A stretch of DNA of 64,000 nucleotides from Algoriphagus alkaliphilus (GTDB lineage Bacteria > Bacteroidota > Bacteroidia > Cytophagales > Cyclobacteriaceae), in NCBI RefSeq assembly GCF_900103735.1, contig NZ_FMXE01000020.1:1-64000 (forward strand). Reading direction: 5' to 3'. The translations under genes were made by a program, and so were the position numbers. Positions 25,749-34,060 of this stretch are shown piece after piece (position 1 is the first letter of the stretch; each line of letters starts with the position of its first letter). The notes beneath the pieces were generated by a model. That model was given only the letters and a program-made list of their open reading frames with translations. It was not told the origin of the DNA and ran no database searches.

Positions 25749-26191
25749 TGGAAGTGCTAGATCCGGCCAAACTCAAATCTCAATTTTCTTTTTCAACCCC
25801 GGTTCAGATCCGGTTTTCGGATATCGATGGCTATCTTCATGTAAACAATGGGATTTATTTCAGCTATTTTGAGCATGCCAGAGCAGTTTTTTTGTACACA
25901 GTGTGTGACTGGAATGTGATGACTATCGGGACGGTCGTGGGTAGAATCGAGATCGATTACATCCGTCCGATCCACTTGGAGAATAAGGTCGAAGCCCTGG
26001 TCAAGTGCACCCGAATCGGAAATTCATCTTTTGATCTGGAGCAATACCTGATAGGGACAGACAGCAAAGGCGAATCCCGGGTTTTTTCGAAATGCAAATG
26101 CGTCATGGTTTCCGTGGATATGAAAACGATGAAGCCGATTTCTGTCCCGGAAGAATACCGATTGAAGTTAGCTGTCTCTTCGCCTCAGTGA
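25748..26191 (+). CDS. Acyl-CoA thioesterase, hotdog fold (4HBT)
   Basis: 147 residues from ATG 25748, overlapping the NUDIX stop. The 4HBT signature is RFSDIDGYLHVNNGIYFSYFEHAR, with the catalytic-type Asp (D26/D28 region) and the HVNN motif. A strand pair, VVGRIEIDYIRPIHLENKVEAL, and SSFDLEQYLIG follow. This corresponds to the YbgC/FadM-like group that hydrolyses acyl-CoA, in line with the acyl-CoA gene at the start of this operon, but the chain-length preference is unknown. Confidence 0.85.
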   Translation: MEVLDPAKLKSQFSFSTPVQIRFSDIDGYLHVNNGIYFSYFEHARAVFLYTVCDWNVMTIGTVVGRIEIDYIRPIHLENKVEALVKCTRIGNSSFDLEQYLIGTDSKGESRVFSKCKCVMVSVDMKTMKPISVPEEYRLKLAVSSPQ

Positions 26192-26467
26192 GTGCCTGCC
26201 TTCCGGTAGGCAGGTCTTCACTCACTGGTAAAGTTAGGTTCAATCACTGGAAATATACCGGTGTCCAAAAGGAAAAGCGCTTAAAGTTACCTTTCTCCTA
26301 AATCCATTTCCCCTATCTTTTTTGCCCCGGTGAGTGTCTCCACTCACCGGAAGGTTCAATCACTGGAAATATACCGGTGTCCAAAAGGAAAAGCGCTTGA
26401 AGTTACCTTTCTCCTAAATCCATTTCCCCAATCTTTTTGCCCCGGTGAGTGTCTCCACTCACCGGAA
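26190..26467. repeat. Two 116-base tandem units with GTGAGTG palindromes
   Basis: A 116-base unit starting AGGTTCAATCACTGGAAATA at 26236 repeats at 26352 (26236-26351 and 26352-26467). Each ends with the palindrome CCGGTGAGTGTC followed by TCCACTCACCGG. A third, partial unit without the palindrome (CTCCTAAATCCATTTTCCCT) leads into the promoter of the TPR gene. A related palindrome with a CTGCCTTCCGGTAGGCAG insert lies at 26189-26226. The region between 26192 and 26549 otherwise holds no gene. Confidence 0.85.
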
Positions 26468-26524
26468 AGTTTATCATAAAAGGAATAGTACCTTAAGTAA
26501 ATCTTCTCCTAAATCCATTTTCCC

Positions 26525-26532
26525 TATCTTTG
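26525..26532 (+). promoter_or_regulatory. Candidate -7 element of the TPR lipoprotein promoter
   Basis: TATCTTTG fits the TAnnTTTG consensus exactly, 18 bases before ATG 26550. The equivalent bases in the two upstream repeat units read CTATCTTTTTTG and CAATCTTTTTG, so those copies have lost the spacing. Confidence 0.45.
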
Positions 26533-26549
26533 CCGAAAATTTAGCCGTG

Positions 26550-27254
26550 ATGAGATTATGGATTTTGGGCTTGCTTTGTGTTAGCCTTTTCGCCTGTAGC
26601 CCTAGTGAGGAAGAATTGCTGAAAGTAGGACTGGAAAAAATGGATACGCAAGCTTGGCCAGAGGCGGTGACTTATTTTGATCAGCTTTTGGAGAAAAATC
26701 CAGCCAATGCAACCGCCTTAAATGCAAAAGGTGTCGCACTTTTTCAGCAAGGGAAAATTCAGGAAGCGATTCCGGTTTTTGATTTGGCGATTCAGGCCGA
26801 TTCCACTAGTTACAAAGCTTGGTTTAATCGCGGAAATGCCAAAATGGAGATGGAAAACTACAAAGCCGCTCTCGCAGATTTCAATATTGCCACGGCATTG
26901 GATGCAACGCAAACAGATATTTATTTCAATCGGGGTACAGCGCTCCTGAATATGGAAGAGTACGAAGATGCACTATTGGATTTTCAGACCGTACTTCAAA
27001 ACAATCCAAACCAAGCAGAGGCTCAATTTAGAAAAGCGAAAGCCGAATTGGGAATGAACGATCCGATACATGGTTTGGAATCCCTTACCAATACCGTAAA
27101 TCTCGACCCTAAAAATGCAGAAGCCTACTACCTCCTTGGTATTACTCGCATGAGTGCTTTGGGGCAGAAAAATGAAGGTTGTGCAGATTTGAAAATGGCA
27201 CTTTCGCTGGGCTATGCCGAGGCACAGACTTGGATTACAGATTTTTGTGAATAA
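26550..27254 (+). CDS. TPR-repeat lipoprotein
   Basis: 234 residues from ATG 26550. The frame is open upstream into the repeat region, but the lipoprotein signal MRLWILGLLCVSLFAC fixes this start (Cys16). The mature part consists of about six tetratricopeptide repeats, for example AWPEAVTYFDQLLEKNPANA, KIQEAIPVFDLAIQADSTSY, NYKAALADFNIATALDATQ and EYEDALLDFQTVLQNNPNQ. It ends with a Sel1-like NEGCADLKMALSLGY and two nearby Cys. It probably scaffolds protein interactions at the envelope. It is followed without a gap by the Sua5-type gene. Confidence 0.85.
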   Translation: MRLWILGLLCVSLFACSPSEEELLKVGLEKMDTQAWPEAVTYFDQLLEKNPANATALNAKGVALFQQGKIQEAIPVFDLAIQADSTSYKAWFNRGNAKMEMENYKAALADFNIATALDATQTDIYFNRGTALLNMEEYEDALLDFQTVLQNNPNQAEAQFRKAKAELGMNDPIHGLESLTNTVNLDPKNAEAYYLLGITRMSALGQKNEGCADLKMALSLGYAEAQTWITDFCE

Positions 27255-28217
27255 ATGGCGGAAATCGGAAAAGATATTGAAAAGGCAAAACAACTTTTAG
27301 AGGAAAGAGACTTAGTTGCGATTCCTACTGAGACCGTCTATGGTTTGGCCGGAAATGCGCTGGATGCGGAAGCCGTGGCTTTGATTTTTGAAACCAAAAA
27401 CCGCCCCTCATTTGATCCATTGATCCTGCATACTTCCTCGATTGAGCGCGTGGAGGATTTTGTGGAATCCTTTCCTGAAAAGCTTAAAATGCTGGCAGAA
27501 AATTTTTGGCCGGGACCATTGACTTTGCTTTTGCCGCGCAAACCGATTGTTCCCGATTTGGTGACTTCGGGTTTGGATCGGGTGGCTGTTCGGGTTCCGA
27601 AGCATCCCCTGACCTTGGCTTTGTTGGAATCCCTTGATTTCCCTTTGGCAGCACCGAGTGCCAATCCATTTGGATACATCAGCCCGACTGCGCCAGCTCA
27701 TGTGGCCGCTCAGTTGGGTGAAAAGATTCCGTACATTCTCGACGGGGGTGCTTGTGAAGTGGGTTTGGAAAGCACGATTGTGGGATTGGAGGAAGATGAA
27801 ATTGTGGTCTATCGATTGGGAGGATTGGAGGTTTCGGAAATCGAAAAGATTGTGGGTCCAGTCATAATAAAAGATCATAGCTCCAGTAATCCTCAGGCTC
27901 CCGGACTTCTGGAAAGTCACTATGCGCCTAGAAAACCTTTTATTTTAGGGGATCTGAGGCAATTGATAGCTGAAAATATAGAGGCAAAAAGCAATTTCGC
28001 CGTCCTGAGCTATTCTGATTATTTCCCCGGGATCTTACCAGGAAATCAGATTGCCTTAAGCCCAAATAAAAACCTTCACGAAGCAGCTAAAAATCTGTTT
28101 GCAGCCATGCGAAAGCTGGATGAAGGAAATTCAGCTGTGATTTTGGCGGAATTGATGCCTGAGGTTGGGCTTGGAAGGGCGATCAATGACCGGCTTAGAA
28201 GAGCGGCTGTCAAATAG
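27255..28217 (+). CDS. L-threonylcarbamoyladenylate synthase (Sua5/TsaC type)
   Basis: The 320 residues catalyse the first step of t6A synthesis on ANN-decoding tRNAs. YrdC-domain marks: VAIPTETVYGLAGNALD, KNRPSFDPLILH, FWPGPLTLLLP, VAVRVPKHPLT and APSANPFGYISPT. The C-terminal third (QAPGLLESHYAPRKP with the conserved HYAP linker, and AAMRKLDEGNSAVILAELMP) makes it the longer Sua5 form. It begins one base after the TPR gene stop. Confidence 0.92.
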   Translation: MAEIGKDIEKAKQLLEERDLVAIPTETVYGLAGNALDAEAVALIFETKNRPSFDPLILHTSSIERVEDFVESFPEKLKMLAENFWPGPLTLLLPRKPIVPDLVTSGLDRVAVRVPKHPLTLALLESLDFPLAAPSANPFGYISPTAPAHVAAQLGEKIPYILDGGACEVGLESTIVGLEEDEIVVYRLGGLEVSEIEKIVGPVIIKDHSSSNPQAPGLLESHYAPRKPFILGDLRQLIAENIEAKSNFAVLSYSDYFPGILPGNQIALSPNKNLHEAAKNLFAAMRKLDEGNSAVILAELMPEVGLGRAINDRLRRAAVK

Positions 28218-28254
28218 TTAGCAGTTCCGAGTCACAGTCTCAATGATCAGTTCG

Positions 28255-28320
28255 CAATTGTCAGGTTGACACTTCGACTTCGCTCAGTGTGACAAAAGTC
28301 GAAGCCCAGTGAAGTTTGCT
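28255..28320. repeat. Dispersed repeat between the Sua5-type gene and pgk
   Basis: The segment TTGTCAGGTTGACACTTCGA, with further TCGAAG/CTTCGA complementary arms (ACTTCGACTT and AAGTCGAAG), is related to the patch at 14450-14520. The rest of 28218-28510 is AT-rich and shows no gene. Confidence 0.5.
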
Positions 28321-28510
28321 GTCTCAGTTTTCAATTAGCAATTTTTCAATTTTTGAATTTTTCAATATTTCAATCAAAACAATCGATTACGAAATCCAAA
28401 TTCAAAGAATTCCCAAATTGATCCTTAGAAATGGCCGGATTTTGCCCGAAATTGGCTTAAATTCAGGCTCTTTTTAAGAGAAATCTTTCAAAACCCATTA
28501 AACAAATCCT

Positions 28511-29710
28511 ATGAGTTCTACTGTAAAAAATGTCGATAGCCTGAGTTTTGCAGGTAAAAAAGCCCTTGTCCGAGTGGACTTCAATGTCCCTTTGAATGAA
28601 GATTTCACCGTTTCTGATGATACCAGAATTCAGGCAGCAGTGCCCAGTATCAAAAAAATTCTGAACGATGGAGGATCAGCCATTCTGATGTCTCACCTGG
28701 GTCGTCCCAAAGGAGGTCCTGAGGAAAAATATTCCTTAAAACACATCATTTCAGCTGTTGAAGCGGCATTGGGAACTCCGGTTCAGTTTTCATCTGATTG
28801 TATCGGAGCAGAGGCGGAAAGTAAAGCCGCAGCTTTGAAGGCAGGAGAAGTATTGTTGCTGGAAAATCTTCGATTCTACAAAGAGGAAGAAAAGGGTGAT
28901 AAAGATTTTGCTGGGAAGTTGGCGAAACTGGGCGATGTCTATGTGAATGACGCCTTCGGAACTGCTCATAGAGCGCATGCTTCCACAGCGGTGATTGCGG
29001 AGTTTTTCAAAGAAAAAGTTGCCGGATACCTGATGGAATCGGAATTGACGAATGCGGATAAGGTTCTGGGCAATCCTGAGCGGCCTTACACTGCTATTAT
29101 GGGCGGGGCCAAAATCGCCGATAAAATTCTGATCATCGAGCGATTGTTGGATGTGGTCGATAACCTGATCATCGGAGGCGGAATGTCCTATACTTTTGCA
29201 AAAGCACAGGGTGGATCAATCGGGAATTCCCTTTTGGAAGCTGATAAGATGGATTTTGTATTGGAGTTGATGGAAAAAGCAAAGGCTAAAGGAGTGAATC
29301 TGATTCTTCCTTTGGATACGGTGATTGCCGATGACTTTTCAAATACAGCCAATCAGGGTATGGCCAACAGCGGTGAAATTCCTGATGGATGGATGGGTTT
29401 GGATATCGGGCCAAAAACCCGTGAACTCTTCGGAAAAACAATTTTGGAGTCCAAAACTGTACTTTGGAACGGTCCAATGGGGGTTTTTGAGATGGAGTCT
29501 TTTGACAAAGGCACTAAAGCAATCGCAGAGTATGTGGCTGAAGCTACCCGAAATGGAGCTTTCTCGTTGATCGGTGGTGGTGATTCGGCTGCTGCGGTCA
29601 ACAAGTTTGGCTACACCGATCAGGTTTCCTACGTTTCCACAGGCGGTGGCGCATTGCTTGAGCACATGGAAGGCAAAGTGCTTCCCGGAGTAGCTGCCTT
29701 GGCAGAGTGA
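28511..29710 (+). CDS. pgk: Phosphoglycerate kinase
   Basis: The 399 residues interconvert 1,3-bisphosphoglycerate and 3-phosphoglycerate with ATP in glycolysis and gluconeogenesis. N-domain: [17 protein letters not shown], then [14 protein letters not shown] and [12 protein letters not shown]. The hinge is [11 protein letters not shown]-domain: nucleotide site [15 protein letters not shown] and C-terminal [15 protein letters not shown] followed by STGGGA. Length is typical. A terminator follows. Confidence 0.97.
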   Translation: MSSTVKNVDSLSFAGKKALVRVDFNVPLNEDFTVSDDTRIQAAVPSIKKILNDGGSAILMSHLGRPKGGPEEKYSLKHIISAVEAALGTPVQFSSDCIGAEAESKAAALKAGEVLLLENLRFYKEEEKGDKDFAGKLAKLGDVYVNDAFGTAHRAHASTAVIAEFFKEKVAGYLMESELTNADKVLGNPERPYTAIMGGAKIADKILIIERLLDVVDNLIIGGGMSYTFAKAQGGSIGNSLLEADKMDFVLELMEKAKAKGVNLILPLDTVIADDFSNTANQGMANSGEIPDGWMGLDIGPKTRELFGKTILESKTVLWNGPMGVFEMESFDKGTKAIAEYVAEATRNGAFSLIGGGDSAAAVNKFGYTDQVSYVSTGGGALLEHMEGKVLPGVAALAE

Positions 29711-29723
29711 TTTGTCACCAATG

Positions 29724-29754
29724 GACCTGTCAGGTTTTTAAAACCTGACAGGTC
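29724..29754. repeat. Perfect 31-base palindrome after pgk
   Basis: GACCTGTCAGGTTTT, one T, AAAACCTGACAGGTC. This is a common type of dispersed palindrome in Cytophagales genomes. Unlike the hairpin that follows, it lacks a T-run. Confidence 0.7.
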
Positions 29755-29764
29755 TGGAATAAAA

Positions 29765-29793
29765 AAAGTCTCGCTTTCGGGCGGGACTTTTTT
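29765..29793 (+). terminator. Terminator of pgk
   Basis: Stem AAAGTCTCGC (29765-29774) and GCGGGACTTT (29781-29790, one T-G pair) with a 6-base loop and a T-run continuing to 29793. Confidence 0.85.
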
Positions 29794-29807
29794 GTTTTAG
29801 GCTTATA

Positions 29808-29842
29808 AAACTTTTCCAAAGTTTTGAACTTTGGAAAAGTTT
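29808..29842. repeat. Perfect palindrome AAACTTTTCCAAAGTT
   Basis: Arms AAACTTTTCCAAAGTT (29808-29823) and AACTTTGGAAAAGTTT (29827-29842) around TTG. It lies just beyond the stop of the minus-strand nuclease gene and may also terminate it. Confidence 0.7.
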
Positions 29843-29858
29843 AAAATTCCGGGATAGT

Positions 29859-30707
29859 TTAAAAAACCACTTCGGCCAGCACCGGAAAGTGATCTGAAGG
29901 GTATTTTTTCCCATAATTGTCTGTCAGAATCCCATGCCTGATGACCTGTATTTTTCCCTGAATAAAGATATGATCGATGATCCCATCAGGCATTTTGTTC
30001 CAATCAAAGCTATTGAAAGTCCCTTTTGGACCATAAGCAGGGATTTTTGAAACCAATCGGGCATCTTTCCAGCTTGGATCTGAGGTGATAGTAGCATAAG
30101 CCGGATTCTCCGGTGTGACATTAAAATCTCCCATCAGGATGACAGGAAGATTTTTGGTGTTGATTTCTTTGACTTTGGCGACAAGAAGTTTGCTGCTTTC
30201 TTCGCGTGCCTGCTGACCGATATGATCGTAGTGGACATTGAAGACGTAGAATTTTTTACCTTTCTTATCTTTGAATCTGCCCCAGGTACAGATTCTGTTG
30301 AGGGCGGCATCCCAGCCTTTGCTTGGACTGTCAGGGGTGGGAGAAAGCCAAAAAGTACCCGAATCTTCCAGCTGATACTGTTTGGGATCATAGTGAATGG
30401 GGGAGAATTCTCCTTTTTCCTTCCCGTCATCCCGTCCGACTCCGATTGATAAGTAGCCCAATCCCTCATTGATTTGTTTCAATTGATGAACGAGTGTTTC
30501 CTGCGTCCCAAACAGGCTGATTTGGTGGAATTGGATCAGGCTTACCACATGAGGCAATCGGTCTTTCCAGAGATTTCCTTCATCTCCGGGATTATCCCAG
30601 CGAATATTGAATGTGGCGATCCGGTGACTTTGTGCCAGCAGATTTTCTGAAAAACCAAAAATCAGGGTGATTGTCAACAACAGGGTGGAAAATGTCTTTT
30701 GAAACAT
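29859..30707 (-). CDS. Secreted endonuclease/exonuclease/phosphatase-family protein
   Basis: The 282 residues begin with a signal peptide (MFQKTFSTLLLTITLIFGFSENLLAQ). The EEP fold is complete: IATFNIRWDN, LFGTQETLVHQ with the catalytic Glu, NVHYDHIGQQAREES, VILMGDFNVTPENPAY and DHFPVLAEV at the end with the catalytic His. This matches the mammalian DNase I/endonuclease-phosphatase group often annotated in Bacteroidota as secreted hydrolases. DNA, sphingolipid or inositol phosphate could be the substrate. Confidence 0.85.
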   Translation of the reverse strand: MFQKTFSTLLLTITLIFGFSENLLAQSHRIATFNIRWDNPGDEGNLWKDRLPHVVSLIQFHQISLFGTQETLVHQLKQINEGLGYLSIGVGRDDGKEKGEFSPIHYDPKQYQLEDSGTFWLSPTPDSPSKGWDAALNRICTWGRFKDKKGKKFYVFNVHYDHIGQQAREESSKLLVAKVKEINTKNLPVILMGDFNVTPENPAYATITSDPSWKDARLVSKIPAYGPKGTFNSFDWNKMPDGIIDHIFIQGKIQVIRHGILTDNYGKKYPSDHFPVLAEVVF

Positions 30708-30764
30708 AAATCAGGAACTATTTCGTGGAAAATGGCTTAAACTGTTTAAAGTTGCATGGTAAAT

Positions 30765-30862
30765 TGAATATATGAAATCGAGCGCATCGAAAATGTTACA
30801 ATAGGATTGTTTTTTACCTTGCGAGATTCCATGTGACCAATAAAAACAATTAAAATCACATG
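30765..30862 (+). repeat. Single nested-hairpin leader unit before the flavin reductase gene
   Basis: This is the same family as 11451-11754. ATGAAATCGAGC begins at 30772 and GCGAGATTCCATGTGA lies at 30821-30836. An AT-rich linker follows and leads into CACATGAAA, whose ATG (30860) is the gene start. The inner part has a small CAT-CGAAA-ATG hairpin instead of the GATCCCGTA stem, and the ATGATTAT box is missing. The first ATG would encode only a 10-residue peptide. Confidence 0.75.
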
Positions 30863-31753
30863 AAAACCTTTTATCCCAAAGACCTGAGTACAGCCGAAGT
30901 CCAGAATTTACTTCAGGGTGCAGTGACACCCCGACCGATAGCTTTTGCAAGTACAGTGGACAAAGCTGGAAACGTGAATCTGAGTCCGTTTAGTTTTTTC
31001 AACATGTTCAGTGCCAATCCTCCGATTCTGATTTTTTCGCCCTCCCGAAGAGTGCGGGATAATTCTACCAAGCACACGCTCGAAAATGTCCTGGAAGTTC
31101 CCGAAGTGGTGATTCATATCGTCGGTTTCGATCGGGTAGAGCAGATGTCATTGGCCAGTACCGAATATCCAAAAGGGGTAAATGAATTTGAAAAAGCAGG
31201 ACTTACTCCAGTCAAGTCAGATTTGATTGCGCCGCCACGGGTAAAAGAAGCGGCGGTTGCCCTGGAATGCAAAGTAAATGAAGTGAAGTCTTTGGGCATT
31301 GAAGGTGGTGCGGGAAATCTTGTTATCTGTGAGGTGGTAGCGATTCATATCAATGAATCTGTTTTGGATGAAAAAGGAGCCATCGATCCGTTCAGGTTAA
31401 GTCCTGTGGCAAGGTTGGGCGGAAGTTGGTATTCCAGAATCACTCCGGATTCGCTTTTTCAGATCCCCAAACCGCTTACAAATCTGGGAATTGGGGTAGA
31501 TCAGATTCCAGGGGAGATCCGAAACAGTCCTATTTTGACCGGGAACAACTTGGGTAGACTGGGCAATGTGATGGAATTACCGACCGTAGATGAAGTCATT
31601 GAGTTTTCGAATTCAGAAGAAATCCGGGAAATGCGAATTCGGTTTAAAAATGATCCGGAGTCTTGGATTGACCACCTTCACCTTAGAGCAAAGGAGGAAC
31701 TTGAAAGTGGAAATGTTTCTACTGCGTGGAAATACCTTCTGCAGAAGCAATAA
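30860..31753 (+). CDS. Flavin reductase-like, FMN-binding split-barrel protein
   Basis: The 297 residues have an N-terminal flavin-reductase domain over about residues 12-190: VTPRPIAFASTVDKAGNVNL, SPFSFFNMFSANPPILIFSP, TLENVLEVPEVVIHIVG, FEKAGLTPVKSD, ALECKVNEV and a loop GGAGNLVICEVVAIHINE. About 100 extra residues follow that are typical of the longer Bacteroidota flavoprotein subgroup. The substrate is unknown; it binds FMN/FAD and may reduce it with NAD(P)H. The gene is flanked by inverted copies of the nested-hairpin repeat (30765-30862 and 31810-32020). Confidence 0.85.
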   Translation: MKTFYPKDLSTAEVQNLLQGAVTPRPIAFASTVDKAGNVNLSPFSFFNMFSANPPILIFSPSRRVRDNSTKHTLENVLEVPEVVIHIVGFDRVEQMSLASTEYPKGVNEFEKAGLTPVKSDLIAPPRVKEAAVALECKVNEVKSLGIEGGAGNLVICEVVAIHINESVLDEKGAIDPFRLSPVARLGGSWYSRITPDSLFQIPKPLTNLGIGVDQIPGEIRNSPILTGNNLGRLGNVMELPTVDEVIEFSNSEEIREMRIRFKNDPESWIDHLHLRAKEELESGNVSTAWKYLLQKQ

Positions 31754-31756
31754 AAA

Positions 31757-31788
31757 AACGCTCCAAGATTTTTGATTCTTGGAGCGTT
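31757..31788 (+). terminator. Hairpin after the flavin reductase gene
   Basis: Perfect 12-bp arms AACGCTCCAAGA (31757-31768) and TCTTGGAGCGTT (31777-31788) with an 8-base loop, followed by CGATTTTTAG. Confidence 0.7.
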
Positions 31789-31809
31789 CGATTTTTAGTC
31801 CGGATTTTT

Positions 31810-32020
31810 CATGTGTTTATAATTTGTTTTTTAGCTGTCACATGGAATGCCCTTTTATAATCATTCCCCTGTGTGATCCCGTACCTACGGGATCATGGGC
31901 ATTTCATCTGTTTATAATTGATTTTTTATGGTCAGATGGAATCTCGCATGGTTGATAATCATCCCAGCGTTTGACTTTTTAGTCATGCCTGTCCGCCCCA
32001 AGCAAGCTCGATTTCAATAA
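31810..32020 (-). repeat. Two nested-hairpin leader units in inverted orientation
   Basis: On the minus strand, one unit begins near 32018 with ATTGAAATCGAGC (its ATG is decayed). It has an inner hairpin TGACTAAAAAGTCA and the ATGATTAT box, and runs to an ATG at 31907. The second unit carries GATCCCGTA/TACGGGATC, ATGATTAT and ATTCCATGTG, and ends with ATG at 31812, followed by a 5-residue frame and then the flavin-reductase terminator. No gene follows in that direction. From 32021 to 32225 there is only an AT-rich stretch and a short CGGACATCGG-type repeat. Confidence 0.8.
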
Positions 32021-32225
32021 ATCAATCGGTTTTTACCAGGATATGCGGATATCCAAATTTGAATTATACTTAATATACATATACTGAACTTTGCCAGTAG
32101 TATTTGATCAGACTTAAAATTACCTGAAAAGACCAAATGTTAGGCTTCATCGGACATCGGACACCCGACATCCGGCCCAATGGAGTTATTAAATTTGCTT
32201 CCTGACAGTATTGTGTTTAATCAGA

Positions 32226-33992
32226 TTACTTAATCACGATATCCTGGGGCATTCTCACCTGAATACCCTGATAGTTTTGAAGCTGTTTAACTTTCTCGAT
32301 CAGGTGGAAATTTTCTCCCAACTGAGCCTGCAGAATTCTTGCCTGTACTTTATCACCAAAGGAGCTGAACAATTCCTCAACCCATGTTTTTTTCGCAGGG
32401 TAGTACACTACGCGATAATCGTCTCCTGCATCAATTTTTCCTGCAGCAATCTCAATGGCGGTATTCAATCCACCGAGTACGTCAACCAATCCTCTTTCCT
32501 TAGCCTGCGTACCGGTCCAAACACGCCCTGAAGCCACTTTTTTCACCGAATCAGGATGCATTCCGCGACCTTCCGCCACTCTTGAGATGAAGGTCTCATA
32601 GCCATCTTCGATACTTGACTGGATGATGGTTTTTTCGACTTCCATAAGTTCACGCGTAGGATTCATGAAATCAGACAGCTGACCTGTTTTAACGACATCC
32701 GTGGTCACCCCGAGCTTTTCATTCAGTAATCCTTTGACATTGAACCACAAGCCGAAAATCCCGATCGAGCCAGTGATGGTATTGGGCTGTGCCACAATGG
32801 TGTCGGCAGGAGCGGAGATGTAATATCCTCCTGAGGCTGCCACTTCGCCCATGGACACGATTAGGGGCTTTGCCTTTTTAGCCTCCGTCATCTCTCTCCA
32901 GATGACATCTGAAGCTACAATGGAGCCTCCTGGGGAATTCACCCGAAGGACAATGGCTTTGATATCATCATCTTTTCTGGCCTTTCGGATTTCCTTTGCA
33001 AACTTTTCAGAACTGATGACACCTTCCGCATTTCCCCCGACGATGTCGCCTTCGGCTATGATTACTGCTATGCGGTTTTTGGAAGTGATATTTTTGGATT
33101 TCACTACAGATCCGAGATCTGTGGCGTTTATTGTAGAAATGTCATCGTCTTTTTCCAATCCGAGTTTTTCACGCAACTTGGCATGTACTTGATCTTCATA
33201 CGCCAAGGCAGTGGCCAACTTATAAGTCACCGCATCCTGGGGCTTTCGAATAAGCATTTCCTTGTTGATCTTTTGCAGACTGTCCAAGGCAATTCCACGG
33301 GATTCAGCAATTTGTGCAACCGCCAGATTATTCATATCGTCGAGAAAAAATTGTGTCTGAAGTCTGTTTTCTTCGCTCATTTTTGTCAAAATAAAAGGCT
33401 CCACGGCACTTTTAAATTCACCGACCCGGAATACTTCCGGCTTGATTCCCGCTTTTTCGAAGAGTCCTTTGAAAAATATTCCTTCGGTTGAAAAACCGTT
33501 GAAATCAATTGCTCCCAGCGGATTCAGGTAAATTTCGTCTGCAACGGAAGCCAAAAAATAACCCCCTTCGCTGTAGGCTTCGTCATAGGCGACGATGAAT
33601 TTTCCGGATTCTTTGAAGTCGAGAAATGCTTCTCTGAGTTCCAATAAATTTGCCTGACCTGCCATAATAAGACCAACATTCAAGTATATTCCTTTGATAC
33701 TTTCGTTGGTTTTAGCTTCAGAAATAGCCCTTTTTAAATTGATCAAACCGGCGCTCATATCGGGGCCAAAAGGATTTCCAAATGCACCCAAATCGAGCTT
33801 ATCTTCAGCGGTTCTTTCTACGAGAGTCCTCCCATTCAAATTCAAATGAAGAATGGAATTTTCTTTTACAGTCACTTTTTGATCCGAAGAGGCTGCAATC
33901 ATTCCGATGATTCCAAAGAAAATGAGTGTACTTAGGATGGTAAAAATGAAAAGGCCGACGATCACGGCCAGTACATTGCCTAGAAATTTCAT
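32226..33992 (-). CDS. sppA: Signal peptide peptidase SppA (67K type)
   Basis: The 588 residues have one N-terminal membrane anchor (LAVIVGLFIFTILSTLIFFGI) and two tandem S49 peptidase domains, matching the long SppA that degrades cleaved signal peptides at the inner membrane. First domain: IKGIYLNVGLIMAGQANLLELR and AYDEAYSEGGYFLASVADEIYLNP, the region carrying the catalytic Lys. Second domain: VLRVNSPGGSIVASDVIWREM and SMGEVAASGGYYISAPAD with the nucleophile Ser. Divergent from folK. Confidence 0.92.
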   Translation of the reverse strand: MKFLGNVLAVIVGLFIFTILSTLIFFGIIGMIAASSDQKVTVKENSILHLNLNGRTLVERTAEDKLDLGAFGNPFGPDMSAGLINLKRAISEAKTNESIKGIYLNVGLIMAGQANLLELREAFLDFKESGKFIVAYDEAYSEGGYFLASVADEIYLNPLGAIDFNGFSTEGIFFKGLFEKAGIKPEVFRVGEFKSAVEPFILTKMSEENRLQTQFFLDDMNNLAVAQIAESRGIALDSLQKINKEMLIRKPQDAVTYKLATALAYEDQVHAKLREKLGLEKDDDISTINATDLGSVVKSKNITSKNRIAVIIAEGDIVGGNAEGVISSEKFAKEIRKARKDDDIKAIVLRVNSPGGSIVASDVIWREMTEAKKAKPLIVSMGEVAASGGYYISAPADTIVAQPNTITGSIGIFGLWFNVKGLLNEKLGVTTDVVKTGQLSDFMNPTRELMEVEKTIIQSSIEDGYETFISRVAEGRGMHPDSVKKVASGRVWTGTQAKERGLVDVLGGLNTAIEIAAGKIDAGDDYRVVYYPAKKTWVEELFSSFGDKVQARILQAQLGENFHLIEKVKQLQNYQGIQVRMPQDIVIK

Positions 33993-34031
33993 ACATGTAT
34001 TATTTGAATTCGAAAATTGCCCATTTTAATT

Positions 34032-34053
34032 CACCTTTACAATTGTAAAAGTG
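34032..34053. promoter_or_regulatory. Palindrome in the sppA/folK divergent promoter region
   Basis: CACCTTTACAA (34032-34042) and TTGTAAAAGTG (34043-34053) are complementary at 10 of 11 positions with no loop. The 22-base site is centred 50 bases from the sppA ATG and 18 bases from the folK ATG. The dyad without a T-run looks like an operator for a dimeric regulator rather than a terminator. Confidence 0.35.
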
Positions 34054-34060
34054 ACAAGCG

